Of a stretch of 22,568 nt of DNA, positions 14,475-21,896 are shown in pieces. A model generated the notes under the pieces. That model was given only the letters and a program-made list of their open reading frames with translations. It was not told the origin of the DNA and searched no databases. Within the stretch, counting starts at the first letter, position 1, and every line of letters starts with the position of its first letter. Source of the stretch: an uncultured bacterium (lineage in GTDB: Bacteria; Cyanobacteriota; Vampirovibrionia; Gastranaerophilales; Gastranaerophilaceae); assembly GCA_905216055.1 (NCBI GenBank), contig CAJMSH010000016.1, forward strand, positions 1 through 22,568. The letters are read 5' to 3'. The position numbers were made by a program, and so were the translations under genes.

Positions 14475-15707
14475 ATGCCTGCAAGTTTTTTACATGGTGT
14501 TGAAACCATTGAAGTAACAACAGGTGCAAGAACAATTTCAACAGTAAAAACCGCTGTCGTTGGAATTGTCGGAACTGCACCGATTGAAGATGTACAAGAA
14601 GAATATAAAACAATAAATGCACCGACTTTAATATTAAATGAAGTCGAAGCTGTTAAATATTTTGGTAACCATAAGGCTGGATACACAATCCCTCAAGCCT
14701 TAAAAGCAATATTTGACCAAGGTGCAGGAATTGCGATTGTTATAAACGTTTATGACCCGGATAAACACGAATCTGTTGAAGATGTTGCCGTTAGTGATAT
14801 AAACGGTGGTATTGATGCAGAGACCGGTAAACGAACAGGAATGAAAGCCTTTGAAGATTGTTATTCTTTGTTTGGCTATTATCCTAAAACAATCATTGCT
14901 CCTGTTTATTGTGAAGATGCAGCAGTTATGACTGAAATGAATACTCTTTGCAACAAGATTCGAGCAATGGGTATTGTTGATGCACCTGTCGGAGCAACTG
15001 TTCAAGATGTAATCAGTGGTCGTGGTCCAGAAGGCACGATTAATTTTAATACATCTTCAGAACGTTTGATTTTGTGTTATCCGCATTTAAAAGTGTACGA
15101 TTCAGAATCCGATTCAATAAAACTGCAACCTTATTCTCAAAGATTAGCAGGAGTTATTGCTGCGAAAGATGTTGAGAAAGGTTATCACTGGTCACCTTCT
15201 AATACAGAAATACAAGGAATTGTTGGAGTCGAAAGACAACTAACATCTATGATTAATGACCCAACTTCCGAAGTAAACGCATTAAATGAATGTGGTGTTG
15301 TAACGGTATTTAATTCTTACGGTTCAGGTTTTAGAACTTGGGGAAACCGTTCAGCTGCTTACCCGACATCTACAAATCCTACAAACTTTATTTGCGTGAG
15401 AAGAACTGCTGATATTCTTCATGAATCAGTTGAATATTCAATGCTTCAGTTTATGGATTATCCAATTGATAACGGTTTAATTGATTCTATCTGTGAAACT
15501 GTTAATCAATTTATTCGAACACTTATCGGAAGAGGTGCATTGATTGATGGAAAATGTTCTTTTAATGCAGATAAAAACCCTGCAACAGAAATTGCAAACG
15601 GACATTTAACTTTCGATATTGAGTTTATGCCTCCAACTCCTGCTGAGAGAATTACGTTTGAGTCATTCATTGACATTGAACTATTGAAATCACTTGGAGC
15701 ATCTTAA
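14475..15707 (+). CDS. Contractile tail sheath protein
   Basis: A 410-residue tail sheath protein (P2 FI / Mu L family), the outer tube that contracts on injection. N-terminus MPASFLHGVETIEVTTGART corresponds to the usual 'm...f.HGV.v.e...g...i', then VKTAVVGIVGTAP. The C-terminal half has RTWGNRSAAY, matching the 'wG.Rt' motif before the insertion domain, and ends GHLTFDIEFMPPTPAERITF, the usual 'Y.p..pae.i.' end. AAGGAG precedes the ATG. The stop overlaps the small cysteine-rich gene by one base (TAATG). Confidence 0.94.
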   Translation: MPASFLHGVETIEVTTGARTISTVKTAVVGIVGTAPIEDVQEEYKTINAPTLILNEVEAVKYFGNHKAGYTIPQALKAIFDQGAGIAIVINVYDPDKHESVEDVAVSDINGGIDAETGKRTGMKAFEDCYSLFGYYPKTIIAPVYCEDAAVMTEMNTLCNKIRAMGIVDAPVGATVQDVISGRGPEGTINFNTSSERLILCYPHLKVYDSESDSIKLQPYSQRLAGVIAAKDVEKGYHWSPSNTEIQGIVGVERQLTSMINDPTSEVNALNECGVVTVFNSYGSGFRTWGNRSAAYPTSTNPTNFICVRRTADILHESVEYSMLQFMDYPIDNGLIDSICETVNQFIRTLIGRGALIDGKCSFNADKNPATEIANGHLTFDIEFMPPTPAERITFESFIDIELLKSLGAS

Positions 15708-15886
15708 TGTACGCAATTGTTAATAAACGAGGAGCCTTAGAGGTTCATACGGATGAAGCTGATATTTGTTTTAACTGCAAAAACCTCTTTAAATGTCCGC
15801 TGATACAAGCAATCAGCAAGGAATACGTTATTATGCACTATTCAGACGTGGAGATTAGGGACTGCGGTCTATTTAAAAAATCTTAG
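15707..15886 (+). CDS. Small four-cysteine protein between sheath and tube
   Basis: A 59-residue ORF starting at TAATG on the sheath stop, so probably translated by coupling. It contains CFNCKNLFKCPLIQAI and, near the end, RDCGLF. That gives four cysteines with a CxxC pair, suggesting a small zinc- or iron-sulfur-binding protein. The first 20 residues, MYAIVNKRGALEVHTDEADI, look like a small beta hairpin. The reading frame fills the sheath-tube gap exactly and ends 9 bases before the tube start. I do not recognise the family. Confidence 0.72.
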   Translation: MYAIVNKRGALEVHTDEADICFNCKNLFKCPLIQAISKEYVIMHYSDVEIRDCGLFKKS

Positions 15887-15895
15887 GGAGTTTAT

Positions 15896-16417
15896 ATGTC
15901 AAAAATAGAAATTAATAAATTAACTAACGCCAATGTTTATATGAATGGTGTTAACTTATTAGGAAGAGCAGAAGAAGTTCAACTGCCACAGATAAAACAT
16001 AAGATGGCTGAGCATAAAGCTCTTGGTATGGTTGGTTCAGCTGAGTTTTTCGCAGGGATTGATAAAATGGAGTGCAAAATAAAATGGAATGCACTTTATC
16101 CTGCTGTTATGGCAGTATGTTCAAATCCTTTCTTAGCTACGATGATTCAAGTTCGTGCAAACTTAGAAACATACAACGGTACAGGAAGAATTAAGGAAGT
16201 TCCTGCTACTGCATTTTTAATAGGTACTTTTAAAGAATTTCCGCTTGGAAATATAAAACCTCAAGAAAATGCAGAATATGAAACAACAATGTCAGTTACT
16301 TATGCAAAATTAGTAGTTGACGGTGTAGAAATTTTTGAAATAGATGTTCTTGAAAATATCTATAAAGTTGGAATGGTTGATATGCTCTCAACATTCAAAA
16401 AGAATACGGGGGCTTAA
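15896..16417 (+). CDS. Tail tube protein (P2 FII-like)
   Basis: A 173-residue tail tube protein. It reads INKLTNANVYMNGVNLLGRA, EEVQLPQIKHKMAEHKALGM, and a later IKWNALYP segment, which matches the P2 FII pattern ('t.aN.yldG....G.v.ev.LP.l'). It follows the sheath gene as in all contractile phages, apart from the small ORF between. AGGGAG lies upstream. Its stop overlaps the portal start by one base. Confidence 0.92.
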   Translation: MSKIEINKLTNANVYMNGVNLLGRAEEVQLPQIKHKMAEHKALGMVGSAEFFAGIDKMECKIKWNALYPAVMAVCSNPFLATMIQVRANLETYNGTGRIKEVPATAFLIGTFKEFPLGNIKPQENAEYETTMSVTYAKLVVDGVEIFEIDVLENIYKVGMVDMLSTFKKNTGA

Positions 16418-17877
16418 TGACCGAAGAAACTATACTTAAAAAAGCCAATTCTAAAAAAGGCTTGACTGAAGAAATCGCAACACGCAAGCGAGCTTTGAAT
16501 TTTTATTCGCTCGCTAATATTCTTCCTGATCCTGACATTGTTTTACGCAAACAAGGCAAAGATATTAGAATTTACAAAGAACTTCTTTGTGACCCACACG
16601 TTTTTGCGTGTATTCAATCTAGAAAATCGGGTGTTTTATCTCTTGATTGGGAAATTAACAGAGGATTAGATAAAGATAAGAATGCTGTAGAGATAGAAGA
16701 ATTGCTAAAAAAAATAAATATCCATAAACTAATTTCTGATATTTTAGATGCTACATCATTCGGTTATCAGCCACTTGAAATTATATGGAAGAAAAGTTCT
16801 TCCGGTCACGTTCTGCCTGCAAAGATTATTGCAAAACCTCCTGAATGGTTCTGTTTTGATGACGATAATAATCTTAAATTCAGAACTAAAGATAATTATT
16901 ACGGAGAAATAGTCCCGGATAAAAAGTTTTTACTTGCTCAAAATAATCCTAGTTACAACAATCCATATGGTGAAAGAACTCTTTCTCGTGTTTTTTGGTC
17001 TGTAACATTTAAAAAGGGTGGACTTAAGTTTTGGGTTGTATTTACAGAAAAATACGGAATGCCTCACTTAATAGGAAAACACCCAAGGGGTGCAAGTAAG
17101 GATGAAACGAACACTCTAGCAGATATGTTAGAAGATATGGTTCAGGATGCAATTGCAGTAATTCCTGATGATTCTTCAGTAGAAATCCAAGAGGCTAATA
17201 AATCTTCTTCAGCAGAAATTTATGAAAAGCTCATTGATAAAATGAATGCTGAAATTTCGAAAGCTATATTAGGTCAAACTCTAACTACTGAAATAGGCTC
17301 AACAGGTAGTTATGCTGCATCAAATACACACTTTGCAATAAGACAAGATATTGTTGATGCAGACAGAAAACTTGTTGAAAGTGTAATCAATCAACTGATT
17401 CAATGGATTTATGAAATAAATTTTTCAAATCAAGATGTTCCGGTGTTTGAGATGTACGAACCGGAAGATGTTGATTTAACTTTAGCTCAAAGGGATAAAA
17501 TACTTTCTGAAACTGGAGTTAAATTTACAAAAGAATATTTCATAAAAGCATACGGTCTTGAAGAAGAGGATTTTGATATCCGAGAAGATATTATACCTGC
17601 AACAAATTCTCAGTTTAGTGAATTCAAAGAAGATGCTTCCGGTCCCGGACAAGAACAAATTGAAGATTTATACAAGTTTATTTCAGACAATAAATTATCT
17701 GAACAAGCTCAAAAAATGATTTCTCCTTTAATTGCATTAATTGATGATTGTGAGGATTTTAACGAAGTTTATGAACTATTAACCGATAAGAACCTTCACT
17801 CTAAACAATTTGAGCAAACTCTTCAAAAGGCTTTGTTCTTGTGTGAACTGCAAGGAAGGAGTGATGGTCTTGAATAA
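16417..17877 (+). CDS. Portal protein (Mu gp29-like, DUF935)
   Basis: A 486-residue portal protein of the DUF935 family, the dodecameric gate for DNA entry and exit. Core segments are LPDPDIVLRKQGKDIRIYKE, DPHVFACIQSRKSGVLSLDW, GYQPLEIIWKK, and EKYGMPHLIGKHPRGASKDE, all characteristic. It also shows ILGQTLTTEIGSTGSYAASN. Unusually, it comes after the sheath and tube genes; in Mu the portal precedes the capsid. The last 14 bases overlap the start of the cytosine methyltransferase, whose ribosome binding site (AAGGAAGGA) lies within the portal codons. Confidence 0.93.
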   Translation: MTEETILKKANSKKGLTEEIATRKRALNFYSLANILPDPDIVLRKQGKDIRIYKELLCDPHVFACIQSRKSGVLSLDWEINRGLDKDKNAVEIEELLKKINIHKLISDILDATSFGYQPLEIIWKKSSSGHVLPAKIIAKPPEWFCFDDDNNLKFRTKDNYYGEIVPDKKFLLAQNNPSYNNPYGERTLSRVFWSVTFKKGGLKFWVVFTEKYGMPHLIGKHPRGASKDETNTLADMLEDMVQDAIAVIPDDSSVEIQEANKSSSAEIYEKLIDKMNAEISKAILGQTLTTEIGSTGSYAASNTHFAIRQDIVDADRKLVESVINQLIQWIYEINFSNQDVPVFEMYEPEDVDLTLAQRDKILSETGVKFTKEYFIKAYGLEEEDFDIREDIIPATNSQFSEFKEDASGPGQEQIEDLYKFISDNKLSEQAQKMISPLIALIDDCEDFNEVYELLTDKNLHSKQFEQTLQKALFLCELQGRSDGLE

Positions 17878-19144
17878 ACAATTAACTAACTTGGGGGCTC
17901 GCAATAAACAGCATTCCGAGTCTTGCTCAACGCAAGCCTCTCCAGCCTCTGCTCGCCTCCGCTTTCTTGATTTATTCTCAGGTATTGGTGGTTTTAAAAT
18001 TGCACTTGAAAGAGCTGGCTTCAAGAGTATAGGTTTTTGCGATAACGATGAGTATGCGAATAAACTATATCGAGCATATTTCAAAAATGATAAGGAATTA
18101 TTTTACGATGACATCAGAAAAATCAACACATCAGAACTCCCCGATTTCGATATCTTATGTGCAGGATTTCCTTGTCAATCTTTTTCAATTGCTGGAAAAA
18201 GACGAGGATTTGAAGACACAAGAGGTACAATGTTTTTTGAAGTCGCACGGATTCTTAAAGACAAACGACCCAAATATTTTATTCTCGAAAACGTTAAAGG
18301 CTTACTTAATCACGACGGAGGCAAAACTTTCCAAACAATACTTAAAGTTCTCTCCGACATTGGGTATAGCGTACAATGGCAACTACTTAATTCTAAGTTC
18401 TTCGGAGTACCTCAAAACAGGGAAAGAGTGTACATTGTTGGATGTTATGGAAAAGAATGTACCGGAAAAATATTTCCTCTCTCCGGAAGCAATTCAGAAA
18501 ATTATAGCGAAGTCAGAATAAAACAAATCCCACCTACAATAGGTAATTCTCAAGGAAATAGAGTTTATTTTACTGATGGATTAAGCACCTGTTTAACATC
18601 AAATGGTGGAGGACAAGGTGGAAAAACAGGTTTGTATTTTATTAATAAGCCAAGATTTGATAAATATAAACAGTCAGATATTGTTGAAACTCTAAAAGTT
18701 GCAGGAGATACCCCCTTAATGAAAGTTCGAAACGGAACTAAAAAAGGGTTTGATGAGGCTTGCATTGGTGATGGTATTAATTTAGCTTATCCTCAATCTA
18801 AAACAAGAAGGGGACGTGTCGGTAAAGGTTGTTCTCAAACTCTTGATACAAACTGCAATATGGGAACAATTGATGATTATCGTATAAGAAGATTAACACC
18901 TCTTGAGTGCTTTAGATTACAGGGATTTCCTGATGAAATGGTAAAAGTCGCAAGAGATATTGGTCTGGCGGATTGCAGATTATATAAGATGGCAGGAAAT
19001 GCAATTACTGTAAATGTTGCTGAAGCTGTTGCAAGAAAAATTGCGGATTGCGAGCAGAGGGCGGAGGGCTTGGAGAAGTCCAAGACCGCAGACCCGTTTA
19101 ATGCGAGCAACCAAGCGGCAGAGGTTGAAAATGGTTCAACTTAA
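17864..19144 (+). CDS. DNA cytosine-5 methyltransferase
   Basis: A 426-residue C5 methyltransferase. Motif I is DLFSGIGG (F38), motif IV GFPCQSFS with catalytic Cys104, motif VI ENVKG (E142), motif VIII QNRERVY, then a long target-recognition region, motif IX RRLTPLECFRLQGFPD and motif X MAGNAITVN. The start at 17864 has AAGGAAGGA 3 bases upstream. Residues about 10-31 and 394-420 are tails outside the catalytic fold, encoded by G+C-rich islands that are inverted copies of each other. It splits portal from gpF. Likely role is protection of phage DNA from host restriction; no cognate endonuclease is visible. Confidence 0.93.
   Translation: MVLNKQLTNLGARNKQHSESCSTQASPASARLRFLDLFSGIGGFKIALERAGFKSIGFCDNDEYANKLYRAYFKNDKELFYDDIRKINTSELPDFDILCAGFPCQSFSIAGKRRGFEDTRGTMFFEVARILKDKRPKYFILENVKGLLNHDGGKTFQTILKVLSDIGYSVQWQLLNSKFFGVPQNRERVYIVGCYGKECTGKIFPLSGSNSENYSEVRIKQIPPTIGNSQGNRVYFTDGLSTCLTSNGGGQGGKTGLYFINKPRFDKYKQSDIVETLKVAGDTPLMKVRNGTKKGFDEACIGDGINLAYPQSKTRRGRVGKGCSQTLDTNCNMGTIDDYRIRRLTPLECFRLQGFPDEMVKVARDIGLADCRLYKMAGNAITVNVAEAVARKIADCEQRAEGLEKSKTADPFNASNQAAEVENGST
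17891..17965. repeat. G+C-rich island D (left inverted copy, in methyltransferase 5' end)
   Basis: 59% G+C over 17891-17960. Its reverse complement aligns with 19043-19117: shared blocks in order are GCGGA, GCGAGCAGAGG, GGAG, GGCTTG, CAAGAC, GTTTA, TGCGAGC, CCAAG. The reverse strand forms a stem CTTGC/GCAAG. It encodes the low-complexity residues before LRFLDLFSGIGG. Confidence 0.7.
19043..19120. repeat. G+C-rich island E (right inverted copy, in methyltransferase 3' end)
   Basis: 60% G+C over 19041-19120. It begins right after motif X and encodes the extra C-terminal tail. It forms a stem CTTGG/CCAAG flanked by GCGG/CCGC. The stem differs from that of island D by a paired (compensatory) change. 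TGCGAGCA is repeated at both ends of this copy (19048-19055 and 19102-19109). GCAGAGG at its right edge is the likely ribosome binding site for gpF. Confidence 0.7.
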
Positions 19145-19889
19145 AGGTTTATTTAAACTAGCTCCTACTGCAGCAATAAAATATTTCAAGAAAAAAGGAC
19201 AAACATATACTTGGGATTGGTACGAGCTGTGGCAGGATGCACATAAAAAGACTTTTACTGTTGCCAAAGTTATGCGAGAAGACATATTAAAAGATATACG
19301 TTCTGCATTAGATAAGGCTCTTGAAGAAGGGAAAACTTTTCAAGAATTTCAAAAAGAACTTAAACCTACCCTGCAAAAAAAAGGTTGGTGGGGTGAACAG
19401 ATTGTAGTTGATACTCAAGGCAATGCCGAAAAAGTGCAACTTGGTTCAATGTATCGTCTAAAAACAATCTATGCCGTCAATATGCAAACTTCATATATGA
19501 CAGGGCGATATAAAACGCAAATGGATAATACAGACAATCGTCCTTATTGGGAATATGTCGCAGTATTAGATAGCAAAACAAGACCTGAACACGCACAGCT
19601 TCATGGATTGGTTTACAGGTATGATGACCCGTTTTGGGCTAGTTTTTACCCTCCAAACGGTTGGAGATGCAGATGTAGAGTAAATGCTCTGTCTAATTAC
19701 AACCTGCAAAAAAAGAATATAAAACCAAGTGATTCAACAGGAACACTCTCTCAAGAGATGCGACTCGTCTCGAAAAAATCAGGAGAATACAAACCGGTTA
19801 CAGTTTACACAGATCCATTGACCGGTAAAAAAATTGCCCCGGATGTTGGTTGGTCTCATAATCCTGCAAGCGGATTTTCGGAAGGGTGA
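19131..19889 (+). CDS. Head morphogenesis protein F-like (Mu gp30)
   Basis: A 252-residue protein of the Mu F / SPP1 gp7-like family, a minor head protein associated with the portal. The C-terminal half contains AVLDSKTRPEHAQLHGLVYR, then DDPFWASFYPPNGWRCRCRV, the family's 'R..H..l.G....dpfw...P.nGw.CrC.v' signature. The ATG at 19131 is chosen; an upstream in-frame ATG at 19014 lies in the methyltransferase and would add arginine-rich residues foreign to the family. It overlaps the methyltransferase by 14 bases. It is shorter than Mu gp30. Its stop lies at the edge of island C. Confidence 0.9.
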   Translation: MVQLKGLFKLAPTAAIKYFKKKGQTYTWDWYELWQDAHKKTFTVAKVMREDILKDIRSALDKALEEGKTFQEFQKELKPTLQKKGWWGEQIVVDTQGNAEKVQLGSMYRLKTIYAVNMQTSYMTGRYKTQMDNTDNRPYWEYVAVLDSKTRPEHAQLHGLVYRYDDPFWASFYPPNGWRCRCRVNALSNYNLQKKNIKPSDSTGTLSQEMRLVSKKSGEYKPVTVYTDPLTGKKIAPDVGWSHNPASGFSEG

Positions 19890-19945
19890 AGCGAAGCGTA
19901 ACCCGTAAGGTGTCGGGAAGCTGAGAACTTTTCGACACCCCGAAT
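19881..19945 (+). repeat. G+C-rich island C after gpF
   Basis: 55% G+C over 19881-19940. It contains GAAGCGAAGCGTAACCCG, then a perfect stem GGTGTCG (19909-19915) / CGACACC (19933-19939) with a 17-base loop. The gpF stop is at its left edge. GCGTAACC is also present in island B. No T-run follows, so it is not a typical intrinsic terminator. Confidence 0.55.
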
Positions 19946-19972
19946 AATCCAAGACAGCGGTTTGAATGATAT

Positions 19973-19982
19973 TTGAACACTA
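19973..19982 (+). repeat. Left copy of 10-bp direct repeat TTGAACACTA
   Basis: An identical copy lies at 21393-21402, in the same orientation, immediately before the gpG start. The two enclose the adenine methyltransferase and the unknown ORF. A third copy, on the minus strand, is at 8257-8266. Confidence 0.5.
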
Positions 19983-20009
19983 TTAAAACAAGTATAAAAG
20001 GAGTATTAA

Positions 20010-20819
20010 ATGACTGTAGATAGAAAGTGCTTAATTAATTGGGTTGGTGGAAAAAGATTACTAAGAAAAACAATCGCTCCACTTATTCCTAAAGACATAA
20101 AATCGTATATTGAACCATTCGGTGGTGGTGGTTGGGTTTTATTTTATAAGGACAGATGGGCAGATTTAGAAATCTACAACGACTTAGATGGAAGATTAGT
20201 TAATCTTTTTAGAATCGTGAAATATCATCCTAATGCCTTAAAAGAAGAATTAAAATATCTTCTTGGCTCTCGTGAAATGTTCTTTCAATTTTTGAATGGC
20301 ACTTTTATTACCGATATTCAAAAAGCAGCACAGTTCTTGTTTTTAATAACACGTTCTTTTGGTGGCAAAGGAAATACTTTTGGAACTGTAAAAAAATCTT
20401 GTGGTGGAGCTTCAAAATCTCAACGCAATATTTTAACTAAAATTGATGCAATTCACGAACGCCTTGATAAAGTTATGATTGAGAATCGTGATTTTGAGAA
20501 ATTAATCAAACAATATGACTTTGAAGATGCATTTTTCTATTGTGATCCACCTTATACTTCAGGTTGTGGCTATGAAGTAACATCAACTACTGATTTCGAC
20601 CATGAACGTTTAAGAGATGTTTTAAAAGACATCAAAGGTCGTTTTCTTCTTTCCTATGATGATTCTCCAAAAGTCCGAGAATTATATAAAGGATACGAAA
20701 TGATTGAAGTTGAAAGACAAAACGGAATCAATAACAGAGAGGGGACTAATAGAGCTAATAAAGTTTATAAAGAACTTTTGATTGCTAATTATCCTATTAA
20801 AGAAGATTTATGCAAATAA
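20010..20819 (+). CDS. N6-adenine DNA methyltransferase (D12 class, Dam-like)
   Basis: A 269-residue adenine methyltransferase of the D12/Dam type. Residues 11-16 (WVGGKR) and 34-41 (IEPFGGGG) form the cofactor-binding motif, and DPPY at 179-182 (FYCDPPYTSG) is the catalytic motif IV. IYNDLDGRLVNLFRIVK is the usual second motif. AAAAGGAG precedes the ATG. It lies between gpF and gpG, genes that adjoin in Mu, and with the next ORF is bracketed by TTGAACACTA repeats. No partner endonuclease is seen, so it is an orphan, probably for DNA protection; sequence specificity cannot be read off. Confidence 0.92.
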   Translation: MTVDRKCLINWVGGKRLLRKTIAPLIPKDIKSYIEPFGGGGWVLFYKDRWADLEIYNDLDGRLVNLFRIVKYHPNALKEELKYLLGSREMFFQFLNGTFITDIQKAAQFLFLITRSFGGKGNTFGTVKKSCGGASKSQRNILTKIDAIHERLDKVMIENRDFEKLIKQYDFEDAFFYCDPPYTSGCGYEVTSTTDFDHERLRDVLKDIKGRFLLSYDDSPKVRELYKGYEMIEVERQNGINNREGTNRANKVYKELLIANYPIKEDLCK

Positions 20820-20845
20820 ACGTAAAGTTATAAACTGTAAAATAC

Positions 20846-20873
20846 TTGCAATTTACATATTATGTATTATAAT
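20846..20873 (+). promoter_or_regulatory. Promoter of the unknown ORF at 20906
   Basis: TTGCAA (20846-20851) and perfect TATAAT (20868-20873) are 16 bases apart. An inverted repeat TTACAT/ATGTAA overlaps the promoter and could be an operator. AGGAGG follows shortly before the ATG. Confidence 0.75.
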
Positions 20874-20905
20874 GTAAGTACAAAGTATTTTATAGGAGGT
20901 CATTT

Positions 20906-21403
20906 ATGAACTTAGAAAACATTTTAGAAGAATTAAAAAAATGCCATAAAATAAGCATAAAAGAAGATTACGAAAAAATACAAGAACCACTTTTAAAACT
21001 TATTGTCGATATAAGTTCAAACTCTACACTAGAAAAAACTGGTAAAGATTATACACGTTATGACATTATATTTATAAATTCTTCAAATAAAAAAGAAACT
21101 AATATTCCAAAAGCCAGAGTTCCAGAAATTACACTTCAATACTTGATTAGTAACAATATTTTAAGTAGTTCTGATTTTGCTTTTTTTGAAGAGAATAATT
21201 TCGAAAGAACCTTTGCTTCAAGTTCTGGAGACTTGATAAAAGAGTATAATCAAGATATTGACAAAGTGCAACGATACACAGAAATTAATTGTAACGGTCA
21301 AATATGGTATGTATGTAATCAATGGGATAAAACTACCATTGATAAATTCAATGAATATGTAAATAGTAAATTTTCAAAGTATATTAAGATTGTTGAACAC
21401 TAG
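20906..21403 (+). CDS. Unknown accessory protein with its own promoter (possible moron)
   Basis: A 165-residue, probably soluble protein of unknown family. It begins MNLENILEELKKCHKISIKE and has a lysine/glutamate-rich helical N-terminus. The middle (TRYDIIFINSSNKKETNIPK) and end (NCNGQIWYVCNQWDKTTID, then KFSKYIKIVEH) look like mixed alpha/beta structure. No signal peptide or membrane segment is seen. It has a consensus promoter and an ideal AGGAGG ribosome binding site in an otherwise promoterless operon. These are the usual signs of a moron gene expressed from a prophage. Its last codons contain the right TTGAACACTA repeat, and the stop abuts the gpG start. Confidence 0.8.
   Translation: MNLENILEELKKCHKISIKEDYEKIQEPLLKLIVDISSNSTLEKTGKDYTRYDIIFINSSNKKETNIPKARVPEITLQYLISNNILSSSDFAFFEENNFERTFASSSGDLIKEYNQDIDKVQRYTEINCNGQIWYVCNQWDKTTIDKFNEYVNSKFSKYIKIVEH
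21393..21402 (+). repeat. Right copy of 10-bp direct repeat TTGAACACTA
   Basis: Identical to 19973-19982. It encodes the last residues of the unknown ORF (VEH and stop) and ends one base before the base preceding the gpG ATG. Confidence 0.5.
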
Positions 21404-21853
21404 ATGAGTGAACCAATTGAAATAAAACTTGATAATAAAGAGGTTGAATCAAGATTACTTGATTTGGCAAAACGAAGCGAAAACCTGCGACCATTAATGA
21501 AAAACATCGCAGGTATTTTCGCATATTCTACCGAAGAAAACTTTAAAGAAGAGGGCAGACCTGATAAGTGGACAGAATTATCGGAATCAACAATTAAGCA
21601 ACGGACAAAAAATAAACAGTGGCCCGGCATGATTTTACAGATTTCAGGTCAACTTGCATCTTCTGTTAATACATATTATGACGATGATTCTGCTGTTATG
21701 GGTTCAAACCTTGAATATGCAGCAATTCATCAACTCGGCGGTCAAGCCGGCAAAAACAAATCTGTCGAAATCCCTGCAAGACCTTATTTACAACTTACCC
21801 CTGATGACTTTGAAGAAATCCTAAGTATGACCGAAAATTTCTTAGGGGAATAA
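21404..21853 (+). CDS. Virion morphogenesis protein G-like (Mu gp31)
   Basis: A 149-residue protein of the Mu gpG / phage virion morphogenesis family. Signature segments are LMKNIAGIFAYSTEENFKEE, then GRPDKWTELSESTIKQR, LQISGQLASSV, YAAIHQLGGQAGK and IPARPYL. It acts in head/tail joining. It starts right after the previous stop (TAG ATG) without a clear ribosome binding site, so coupled translation is likely. In Mu it directly follows gpF. Confidence 0.92.
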   Translation: MSEPIEIKLDNKEVESRLLDLAKRSENLRPLMKNIAGIFAYSTEENFKEEGRPDKWTELSESTIKQRTKNKQWPGMILQISGQLASSVNTYYDDDSAVMGSNLEYAAIHQLGGQAGKNKSVEIPARPYLQLTPDDFEEILSMTENFLGE

Positions 21854-21896
21854 TCCCTCAACAAGTATGTAATCAGGTCAAAGGAAAGGAGAGAAA

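Noticed and set aside
14700..15005. 101-codon minus-strand frame opposite the sheath gene
   Set aside because: Antisense to a clear sheath protein; the composition (many Ile, Asn, Cys, Ser) is that of a reverse-strand shadow.
16488..16514. Inverted repeat GCGAGC/GCTCGC in the portal gene
   Set aside because: It recalls the GCGAGC core of islands D and E, but the flanks do not match and it encodes conserved portal residues, so it is probably chance.
18048..18521. 157-codon open frame inside the cytosine methyltransferase
   Set aside because: It overlaps the motif-rich methyltransferase completely in another frame, has no ribosome binding site, and its translation resembles no known domain.
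19960..19990. Promoter upstream of the adenine methyltransferase
   Set aside because: TTGAAC and TATAAA are only 14 bases apart, too close for a sigma70 promoter; TTGAAC here is part of the direct repeat.
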